Shown piece after piece: positions 1 through 7,981 of a stretch of DNA of 12,843 nt. The notes under the pieces are model-generated. The model worked only from the letters and a program-made list of their open reading frames with translations, searched no databases and was not told the origin of the DNA. Made by a program: the position numbers and the translations under genes. The DNA comes from Acanthamoeba lenticulata (lineage: Eukaryota; Discosea; Longamoebia; Acanthamoebidae): assembly GCA_002179805.1 (NCBI GenBank), contig NAVB01004798.1:1-12843 (forward strand), read 5' to 3'. Within the stretch, counting starts at the first letter, position 1. Each line of letters starts with the position of its first letter.

Positions 1-14
1 CGTCGTCTCACCTC

Positions 15-33
15 CTCTCTCTCTCTCTCTCTC
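15..33. repeat. (CT)n microsatellite in SIN3 intron
   Basis: An uninterrupted CT dinucleotide run lies in the intron before the first visible exon and serves as part of the polypyrimidine tract of the acceptor at 67-68. A similar shorter run lies at about 533-548 in the intron 518-618. Confidence 0.9.
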
Positions 34-68
34 CCTCCCCTTCCTGTGTGCTCTGCTCGTACGTCCAG

Positions 69-3000
69 TCCTGCATATCCGCAGCATTGAGCGCATCTAC
101 GGGAACAAGGGTCCTGACGTTATCGACAAGCTGTTTAACAACCCTGGCAAGCCCTCCCTTCCTCCTCTCAACCACTGCAGCTCGTTCCGACTAACCGGTT
201 TCATGTTTTCTCTCGCCCCTCTCTCCTCTTTCCTCTTTAGTGGTCGCGGTTCCGGTGATCCTCAAGCGGCTCAAACAGAAAGACAGCGAGTGGCGTAATG
301 CGCGCAGGGAGTGGAACAAGATCTGGCGAGAGGTACCATCTGGCCTTATCCCAATTTTATCTCTTTTTTCTTCTCGTGCGCTTTTTATGTTTATTTTGTT
401 TAGGGGAGCATTTTTAATTTCTCAACCCGCAGGTAAACGAAAAAAATTATCACAAATCCCTCGATCACCGTTCCTTCAACTTCAAACAGGCCGAGAAGAA
501 GAACTTGTCCTCTAAGGGTGCGCCTTATCCCTCCTCTCTCTCTCTCTCAACGCTCGGATCGTGCTCGCTTGCTTGGGCCTGACAAGCGATGCGTCTACCC
601 TTCCCCCGCCGCTTTCAGTCTTGTTGGCCGAGATCAAGCAGAAGTACCAGGAGAAGCTTAAGCAAAAGCCCTCGCCCGAGCAACCCAGCTATCACCTCAA
701 ATACGTCATGGATGATCCGCAGGTGCTCAACGACATCAACGACCTCATCACCAACGCTGCCGAGCGCCTCTTGTCCAAGGCTGATAGGGAGCGGGTACGC
801 TTCCTCTCTTTCTCCCCCTCCTCCTTTCCCTTCTCTTGCTTTTTCTATCTCGCCGGGCTGGCTTGAATCTCACACTTCCACCTTTGCCCTCTCGTGTGGG
901 GCGCGTGCAGCTGGACGCCTTCATGGAGCGCTTCATCAAGGCTTTCTTCCTGGTCCCACCCAAGGAGACGGTGCAGGCGTCCGCCCAGCCCTCTACTTCT
1001 GCGACCGTGAACGAGAGCAAGCCAGATGGCGAAACCTCTCCCGCTGAAGCTCTTCCGCCTCAGGTACTGCTCCCCCGACCGCGCTTGAGCACCTGTTGGC
1101 CTGTCTCCCTCTGACTTGGGTGTGCTCCTCCTTTCTCTACCCCAATCATATCATTAGCAAGTAAAGGAGGAGAAGGGCGAACAGATGGACGTCGAAGGAG
1201 GCACCTCGGCGGCACCCGCCCCTCAGCCTGCCGGCGATGCCATGGAGCTCGAAAAGAAAGAGCCGGTGGGCGTCTCTCCCTTTTCCCCTCTTTTTTCCCC
1301 CCTTCTGATTGATTTTGTGCGCTCAAGAACATAGTAATAGCTCACCTCCTGAGCGTCCCGTTGCTCCGCAGACGCAGTGTCCGGCTCAGACGAGCGAGGG
1401 GACCCAGTCCGGTGCTCCGCAGCCGCAGGGGCAGCCTGAGGGAAAGAAGGACGAGGAGCCCCAGCCCACTCCCGCGGCTGGCCCAATGGACGCCAACGAC
1501 AAGACGACCGAAGCCAGCGCCGTACCCAACCCCGCACTCACTGAGGCTTCGACCACCGTGCGTAGCTCTCTCCCAAGCTGATTGTACTAAAATTTCTACT
1601 CCGCTTGTGGCAGCTAACTCACCATTTCGTCACCAACCATCGCAAAAACAAAAAACAAAAAAAACCAAAAAACCAAAAAAACAAAAAACAATACCAACAC
1701 CAACCGCAGAGCAAAAACGAGGAGGGAGAGGAGGAACTGCCGGACGTCTCGCTGTCCGATGCCCCCGTGGCCACCCCTTCCGAGTCAGCTGAGGCAACGC
1801 ACTCGATTCGCAAACCGTCGCCGGTACCTTCCTTGACTCCTCCTGGTGGGCCCTTTGTCTGCCCTTAAGGAGCTAGTGGGACACAAAATCCGGCTGTTGA
1901 TGTGGCGCTCACCCTTTCCCTCCTCTCTGGGGTTGCTTCATGGGTGAATTCAGTTGATGCGCTACTCGCCCAAAACGACGAAGATATTCTTTGGGAACAA
2001 GGCATTCTACTGCTTCTTCCGCCTTTACCAGATCATCTACGACCGCCTGACCTCGGCCAAGGAAATGGAGAAGACGTCGGACAAGAAGAAGTGGGCAGCC
2101 TCGATCCTCACCCCGCCCAAGGACATGCTCGGCACCGCCTCCGACTCTGAGAAGAAGGACCCCTACCAGGTACGCATCCCCCACCCACCACTCATGCCGT
2201 TTGTGTGGATGCGCGTTCTCTCCCCTGGGAGAGGTCTTTTGCCTTGTGTTGCTCACGTCCACATGCGCGCGCGCATATGCACAAACGCGGGAACGCAGCA
2301 CCTGATCACCTCCATCTACGCTCTCATGGAGGGCTCGCTCGAGCAGTCCAAGTTCGAAGACGACTGTCGCGACATGTTCGGCATTTCGTCCTACGTTCTC
2401 TTCACCATCGACAAGCTTATCGTCCAGTTAGCCAAGCAGGTGCCTCCTCCTTCTCCTAAGTTGTTACCCGCGTGCGGTGGCCCATAGCGCTCACACTAAC
2501 CCGCGCAAACACGAAAAACAAAACCCGCAACAACAACAACAACAGCTGCAGATCCTGATTACGGACGACTCGTGCGCGAAGCTTCTGGCTCTGTACGCGT
2601 ATGAGGGGTCGCGGCCTCGCGGCCTGCTGGAGGTTATCTATCACTCCAATGTGCTCGAGCTCCTGCCCGAGGACGACCGCTGCTTCCGCTTTCAATTCTC
2701 TCAGGTACGTCGACCCCACCCGCCCTTGGCCATCTTCCTCGCGTTTGTGCGCGCTGGTGACTCACATGAACTTCGGGGGGGGGGTGTCACCTAACACTCT
2801 CGATGCACCGCGATCGGCAGGAGAGCTGCGAGCTGACAGTGCAGCTGCTCGACAGCAACGACAAGCCCCGGTTCGTGGACCTCTCCTTTGATAAGGACAA
2901 GTGGGCCGAGTATGTCGAGAACTACGTCCAGTCCGACAAATCCAGCCTGGACGTGCGCAAGCACGCCGTTTTCCTCCTCCGGTTCGTTCGGACACTGACC

Positions 3001-3536
3001 ACCAGCCACCGCAACTTGCATAGCGCTGACCCGCCAGCATTGCATTCATCAATCACTCACTCACTCACCGGCACACTTCGCTTTCCGAACGAAACGAAAC
3101 AAACAGGAATCAGAGGAGGTGGGCCAAGAGGGGCGGCAGCCCGATGGAGAACTTGGTGGTATCGAATGGGCTCGAGTGCAAGATCTGCCTGTCCACCTAC
3201 CGCCTCTTCTACGTTCAGGACAGCCATGATTTCCTCTACAGGCGGTCCTCACTCCCCTCCCCGCGCAAACCACCAAATGGGAAAATCCTGTGTGATGTGT
3301 GCATGGCTTGGTCGGCTGACATACAGGAGAACAAACACAGGGGCGCGCTGACGAGGGCGAGGAACGCCAAGAAGCACTCGCTCCGCGGAGAAATGGCTAG
3401 CGGCACTTTGCCGGAGATCAAGTCCCTAGACGACATCCCGCCCACCTGCTCCTCTGCCTCGGCTCCTGCTCCCTCTGCGACTCCTGCTCCGGCTCCAGCT
3501 CCAGCTCCGGCACCGGCTCAACAGCCGCCGCAGTGA
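69..3536 (+). CDS. SIN3: SIN3 histone deacetylase co-repressor scaffold, C-terminal half (5' partial, spliced)
   Basis: Thirteen exons join in frame: 69-146, 241-332, 433-517, 619-794, 911-1063, 1158-1265, 1372-1557, 1710-1823, 1954-2169, 2299-2439, 2546-2704, 2821-2981 and 3107-3536 (stop TGA), giving 698 aa. SIN3 proteins scaffold Rpd3/HDAC deacetylases in the nucleus. The family signature is clear: [15 protein letters not shown], then [33 protein letters not shown] (69-517), and later [29 protein letters not shown] and [14 protein letters not shown], ending near DFLYRR. This is the part after the HDAC-interaction region; the PAH repeats would lie upstream of the window. Exons 911-1823 encode a Pro/Gln/Glu-rich disordered linker where animal SIN3A has an acidic spacer. 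The end is a Pro-Ala repeat. Oddities are a GC-AG intron (147-240), A/C-rich 3' splice sites and two extra CxxC pairs. Identification is secure; single splice sites in the linker are less so. Confidence 0.93.
147..240 (+). other. GC-AG intron in SIN3
   Basis: The exon ends at 146 (phase 1) and the intron starts GCAAGC. It ends CTCTTTAG at 240. Joining 146 to 241 restores [14 protein letters not shown], which has the same length as the conserved SIN3 segment (NP then two residues then AVP). No GT donor near 146 keeps that spacing. Confidence 0.8.
3459..3533 (+). repeat. Pro-Ala codon repeat at SIN3 C-terminus
   Basis: Within the last exon the codons CCN/GCN alternate to give an Ala-Pro-rich run ([19 protein letters not shown]) followed by QQPPQ and the stop at 3534-3536. 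It is low-complexity, likely disordered, and expected to vary in length between strains. Confidence 0.85.
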
Positions 3537-3896
3537 TGAAGACGATGAGGACCAGGAAGGAGGGAGGGAGGACGTGTGAATGGGTGGGTGAAGGCTCAAT
3601 CATCAGTGGTAATGCATTTCTTGTTGGCCTTTGCCGCAGTTTTTTGTCGACAAGCGAGAGCCAAGCTCAGCTGGAAGTGCTTGTTGTGCGCATGTTTGCA
3701 TGTTTTGGGGATTTGTAGTGCCTCTGCGGTTGGAGCTCTGACTTGGTTGTGGACACTCTCGTTGGTATGGTGCCGTTCCCAGTGGCGCATTGACTTGTCA
3801 TGATTTGATTTGATTTGATTTGATTTTTTTTTATTTATTTAAAACAAATGCCAAATCTTTGTTAGGGCGTGAACTGTTGCCGCCAAGAGATCAAGA
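3537..3896. promoter_or_regulatory. SIN3 3' UTR and EPC promoter/5' leader
   Basis: These 360 bases hold no gene of their own. The left part is presumed SIN3 3' untranslated sequence. At 3801-3825 there is a TGATT pentanucleotide repeat (five units) running into a T-rich stretch and TTATTTATTTAAAAC, the most AT-rich spot in the left half and a plausible 3'-end or promoter element. A six-codon upstream reading frame (ATG 3848, stop TAG 3863-3865) precedes the EPC start at 3897. No defined core promoter motif is recognised. Confidence 0.5.
3801..3825. repeat. (TGATT)5 tandem repeat
   Basis: Five consecutive TGATT units are followed by a run of T. It lies between SIN3 and EPC. Confidence 0.9.
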
Positions 3897-6800
3897 ATGA
3901 GTGGCTTGAGCTTTAGGCCACGACCGATTGACATATCAAAACCCATCCCGATCATCCGCGCGGACTCGGAAGACTATGAAGAAATCATTAAGCTCGCCGT
4001 CACTGTGCCCAAGATTGCCACGGGCATGGACCCCGAGGATGAAGAGGTTTGGCCTCGTGGTGCACCCGTGTCGTGCAGCCCGATCGCGGTGCACTTGACT
4101 GAGCCCTCTGTGTGTGTGTGGTGTGTCTTCCTCAGGAAAAGCACATTCAAGAAGCCATCAAGCGGTCGTTGAATGCACAGGCCAACCCTTCGGACTACGC
4201 CATTCCGACCCCCACCTTCAACATCGTCCAAGAGCCCGAGGTCCCTCCGTTCGAGCGAAAAGCATCCTACATCCAATACCACAGTGCGCTGGGCTTGGCT
4301 GTGCCTCCCCCGTTTCTGTGTTGTGTTGTGTTGACGTGTCTCGTCATTCTTGCTACAAATTGTAGTACCCACACAGGAAGAGCTGGATACTCAAGTCGAG
4401 TACGATCTGGGCGAGAGCGATTGCGAGTGGCTGGAGCAGTACAACCAGGTTGTGCGCGTCTTCTGCCCTTCTGTCCACTCCATGCTGCTGTAGATCTCAC
4501 CCGGGTGACCTTGTGATGTGTTACCACCGCTGTGGTGGGTCTCCCCTCTCTGCACAGGAACTCAAGGGCGGCCGACGGCTAAGCGAGGATGGTCTCGAGT
4601 TCATGATCGACCGCATGGAAAAGGCCCTTTGCTACAGCAAGGTGCCCGGTTTTGTTTTTGTGTTTTTGTGTTTTTTTTTTCTTTATTTTTGTTGGGTGTG
4701 GTGAAGAATGTGCAGGGAACCTACACCCGCCTTACCTGACTCACACACGCTGCCCGTTCTGACGCGCTGGCCAGACGCAAGCGCTGACGCAGGTGCAGGC
4801 CGAGAAAGTGCTGGCCGATGATTCTGTTCGCAAGGTGCCTCTTGCTCACGTGGGTCCCGTGTACAAGTACTGGATGAAGAAACGGTGCCTCTCTCTCTCT
4901 CTCTCTCTCTCTCGTCTCCTTTTCTCGCCCCCCGCGCTTTCTGTCGTTGGGTAGCTCGAGGGTGTACCGTTTCTACTCCTTATGCCGCGGCATCTGCGGC
5001 GGGATGCCCATCTAGCTCTCCCTTCTATCCTCTGGCGGTCCCTGGCTGTCGTTGTTCTGCATGCTGACGCAAGGCCCTCTGTGTGTGCGTGCCCGCAATG
5101 ACTTGTGCTCCCCGTAAACTACAGAAAAGGGCGGAAGCAGCCCCTCCTTGAGCGATTCCACGAGCCGCCCGCCTTCGACGACCCGTCGCCCCTCGTGGCC
5201 TTCCGCCCACGAGAGCCCTTTTCTAAGCAGCACAAAAAGGTCCGCTACTGATCGCCCGCCTTTTTTTAATTCATTTAATTTATTTTTGACCTTCTCACCG
5301 GCGTGTGCGCACGCGCACCTTGTTGAGAGCAGGGGGGCAACAGGAAAAACGACAAGATCGCCTACAACAAGATGACGCAGCTGCGGCGCGAGTTTGAGCG
5401 CTCGCGGATGCTCCTCGAAATGATCAAAAAGCGCGAGAAGCTCAAGCGCGACCAAATTCAGCTCGCCTTTGAGCTCTTTGAGCTCCGGGCCGTATGGGCT
5501 CCTCCTCCTCCTCCTCCTGCCCCGCCTCGCGTCCATTGGCATGATGATGGTCTAAATTGATTCATTGATGTGCGTGCGTGGCTGGTGGGGATTTTTATCT
5601 TTATTATTCTTTTTTATATTTATTATCATTAAATATATGGCGCATCAGAAGGAGGGCGTCCCGCTCATGGACGACCCGCGCGAGCTCGAGCGCGAGCAGA
5701 AAGAGAGAGAAAGGGAGAGGGACCGCGCCCTCCTGCTCGCGTCCGCTCCTTCTACCTTCGCCTCCGCCTATTCCCTCAAGACCGAGCGCTCAGCGGCCGA
5801 GCACCCGCGCAAGCGTCGACGTCGTGACTCGGCCCTCACGGCGTCATCGTCGCCGTTGCCATCGCGCCTGACCTCCTCCACATCGTCTTCCACTTCGTCG
5901 TCCGCCCCTTCGCCAGGCCTCATCAGCGAACGCGGTCGCCCACCCAGCTTGGGCAAGCGGCCCAAGAAGGCCCTCCTCAAGCTCACCCACGGCCACACGT
6001 ACTCAGCCCCCTCTTGACTCTTTTTTCCTCTCTCTTTCTCCTCCCTCCTGCTTCGTGTTGATCTGTCTCATCCGTCCGTTCGTCCTCTCTCCCTCCCCGC
6101 CCCCCAATCTGGGCAGGTTCCCGGCCGACTTCAAGCCGACAAGAGGTGCCGTTCCGGACTTCATGATGTTCGGCCCCCCGACTTTGTCGTCCGCCCAGCA
6201 GGCCACGCAGGCGGCCGCGGCTGCTCACGAACGCGAGGCCTACGTCACCCACCTCAACCAAGTACGCTGCTGCCCTCCTTTGCACGAGGCGAGATCGATT
6301 TCTCGAGCATGTGGCCTCTGACAGTCACTGTGTGGGGGGGGGAACAGGTCGTGCGCCAGCCTCCGCCCGTGCCGTATCCGATGGAACAGGCCGGGCGGGT
6401 GTTTGTGGGTTCCGCCTTGCCGCCCTTCCGCGGACGCGTCCGCATTGGCCGAGGCGGGCGTGTCCTCTTCGATCGCTTCCCCTCACGGCCCTCCCCGCCC
6501 TCCTCGCCCTCAGCTGACATCAACAGCGACTCCGATGAGGCCTCCGAAGGAGAACAGAAACAACTTGAGCCTACCTCTGCTACAGCAGTCTGCCACCCAC
6601 CTTCGCCACTCGCGGTCACTTCACCACCATACCTCAGCTTAAGTACCCGACATGCATCGGCGCGTACCTATGCGAATCAGCACAATCGGAAGCTGAACGT
6701 CGACAACTCTATACTCTTCGATGGCTCGAGCGACGTTGACTCAACAGCTGGTACTACCCAGGGTATGTCTGGCTTGGAGGAAGTGGATCTGGAGCTGGAG

Positions 6801-7010
6801 GTCGCACGTGCCTTTCAGACTCTGGAAAGCGGCACCATCCACGATTCTTGGACTTCACAAGTGTTCTCGCCGCGGAAGCTTTGCCTCCCTGACTCGGAAC
6901 CTTCTATCCCCTCTCCTTCGAACTCTAGCGACTTCAGTACTCGACTGGCGTGCATACTCAACAAATGGCGCATTGAGGAAAAACTTCCGCCTCCCACAGC
7001 TGGGGTTTGA
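3897..7010 (+). CDS. EPL1: Enhancer of polycomb-like protein (EPC/Epl1), NuA4/TIP60-type acetyltransferase subunit
   Basis: Ten exons join in frame: 3897-4046, 4136-4283, 4366-4448, 4558-4641, 4775-4884, 5125-5239, 5333-5491, 5649-5998, 6117-6261 and 6348-7010 (stop TGA), giving 668 aa. The start MSGLSFRPRPIDISKPIPI matches the conserved EPC N-terminus, which supports ATG 3897. EPcA-type landmarks follow: VPKIATGM, EEKHIQEAI, a PTQEELDTQVEYDL block, LEFMIDRMEK, VYKYWMKKR, LVAFRPRE, NRKNDKIAYNKM and LEMIKKREKLKRD (to about residue 270). Epl1 of this family ties the catalytic HAT module to nucleosomes. After this come a charged coiled segment (about 294-310), a basic RKRRRR nuclear signal (337-342), a conserved-looking RVRIGRGGRVLFDR block (about 478-491), and a Ser-rich tail of some 170 aa that I do not recognise. 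The acceptor at 5331-5332 is chosen because it restores phase and the NRKND block. The last exon is less GC-rich than the others. Confidence 0.93.
4885..5124 (+). other. Longest EPC intron, with (CT)n tract
   Basis: This 240-nt phase-2 intron joins the MKKR codon across 4884/5125. It starts GTGCCT and immediately runs into a CT dinucleotide repeat at 4889-4913. No coding exon with EPC similarity is visible inside it. Confidence 0.75.
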
Positions 7011-7071
7011 CCATCCTCAGCCCATGCTCACCTTGCTAACCCACGCGCCGATGACCCGCTTGCAAGCGAAC

Positions 7072-7094
7072 ATAAAAATTGAACAAATTTTTAT
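7072..7094. terminator. A/T inverted repeat between convergent genes, possible bidirectional 3'-end signal
   Basis: ATAAAAATT (7072-7080) and AATTTTTAT (7086-7094) are perfect inverted copies around a 5-nt spacer. The element sits in the 94 bases between the EPC stop (7008-7010, + strand) and the lysozyme-like stop (7105-7107, - strand). Both strands therefore carry an ATAAAA-like A-rich motif shortly after their stop codons. A role as a shared polyadenylation signal is inferred from position. Confidence 0.5.
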
Positions 7095-7104
7095 AACGGT
7101 GTGT

Positions 7105-7682
7105 TTAAGGGCAGTCCGCAATGGAGAAACTGGCGCAGTAGGCTGCGTTGGTCACGAATTGGGGCCAAGACGAAAAGCTGTTATTCCAAGCAGTGTAGAT
7201 AGCGTGGGCACACTGCAGCGGTATGTAGCTGGAAGCGTCATCACGCATATTGACACAAGCTTACGAACAACAATGTCAGTCTAAAGGAAAAAATAGGTGA
7301 AGTTAGGGCGTACATTGCTGGCAGCGGCCTGTAGGAATTGAGGAGAAACACCACCTCTGAGTAGAAGACATGTCAGGGGTGTTGTGGTTACTCAAGCTAC
7401 TTATACCAAACAGCCCCCAATATGGTCCTGACCCTCCGGAATCAGTCCTGTAGGTACCAGTAGTAACCCTGTTGGCAATGCAGGTCTGCCGGAAGTATCA
7501 AGTTAATGGTTCTTTTGAACTAACATAAACATGATGTGCTGACGTGCCAACTGCCTTACAGCATCCCCGTAGAAAGCGCTATCCTCTCTTATTCTTCTGA
7601 CAACTTCACACTTGTTTAGGAACTCCGCGTGCGATTCCATAGTTCCAAGTAGAACAATGGTTAATACAACTAGCCACTTCAT
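7105..7682 (-). CDS. Secreted c-type lysozyme-like protein (GH22 fold), predicted non-catalytic
   Basis: Three exons on the - strand: 7682-7560, 7485-7314 and 7259-7105, giving 149 aa. Introns are 74 nt (GTAAGG donor) and 54 nt (GTACGC donor, a form also common in SIN3). Residues 1-19 form a signal peptide (MKWLVVLTIVLLG then ESHA). Eight cysteines follow in c-type lysozyme order: FLNKCEVVRR, TCIANR, QRWC, GRCQQSCVNM (C-x3-C, as in the family), PLQCAHAI, AAYC and ADCP. PYWGLFGIS stands where lysozymes have the DYG-I/L-FQI strand, and the first intron falls just before the second Cys, as in animal genes. The Glu expected five residues after that Cys is Val, and the Asp before YG is missing, so muramidase activity is unlikely. 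An in-frame ATG at 7712 would add ten residues but spoils the signal peptide. The AAG acceptor of intron 2 is not preceded by a strong tract, yet it alone gives the C-x3-C spacing. Confidence 0.82.
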
Positions 7683-7981
7683 GTTGATGTGTTTGGTTAG
7701 GACTGATAACATGGTATTGCAGTGTTTTTATGTTTGAGTACAATTGATGCCATACACGAATGGTGAATGGAGGATGAATAACCAAAAACCACATTATTTA
7801 CATTTTCTTCGCGAAATTCCTCTTTTGATCAAGGCCTAATGTCCATTCAACGACACTTTTGTGCTCGTGATTAATCGCCCTAAGGTGTTGTTTAAAAGAA
7901 AGGACTGCACGATAAAGTTTCTAAAAAGCCATTTATTGTGGCAGTTGTGAAATTTTGTGCCAATTGCAGAAACAGAAACAC
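7683..7981. promoter_or_regulatory. Lysozyme-like gene upstream region and receptor 3' UTR
   Basis: These 299 bases separate two genes on the - strand. Just after the receptor stop there is an AATAAA polyadenylation hexamer on the - strand at 7937-7932, about 45 nt downstream. The rest should contain the promoter of the lysozyme-like gene. I see no clear TATA box and no open frame with coding character. Confidence 0.5.
7932..7937 (-). terminator. AATAAA polyadenylation signal of the receptor-like gene
   Basis: The forward strand reads TTTATT, so the - strand carries a perfect AATAAA about 45 nt after the TAA stop at 7984-7982. The position fits a normal eukaryotic 3' UTR. Confidence 0.65.

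Noticed and set aside
1640..1692. A/C-rich run as a retroposon poly(A) tail
   Set aside because: It lies inside a SIN3 intron, has no target-site duplication or element sequence next to it, and similar A/C runs end two other SIN3 introns.
3974..4372. Open frame on the - strand opposite EPC exons 1-2
   Set aside because: It is antisense to conserved EPC coding sequence and crosses EPC introns, with no domain signature.
5012..5542. Long open frame on the - strand opposite EPC exons
   Set aside because: It is antisense to confirmed EPC coding sequence, Arg/Gly-rich as expected from GC-rich shadow frames, and has no recognisable domain.
5492..5560. EPC read-through ending in a proline run before a stop at 5560
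   Set aside because: The proline codons come from a CCT repeat at the start of an intron (donor GTATGG). Splicing to 5649 keeps the frame and leads to the conserved RGRVRIGRGG block.
7560..7682. Lysozyme-like gene as a pseudogene because of stops after exon 1
   Set aside because: The stop lies inside a well-formed intron (GTAAGG to GGCAG). The spliced product has all eight cysteines and an open frame, so loss of catalytic residues looks like divergence of a working protein.
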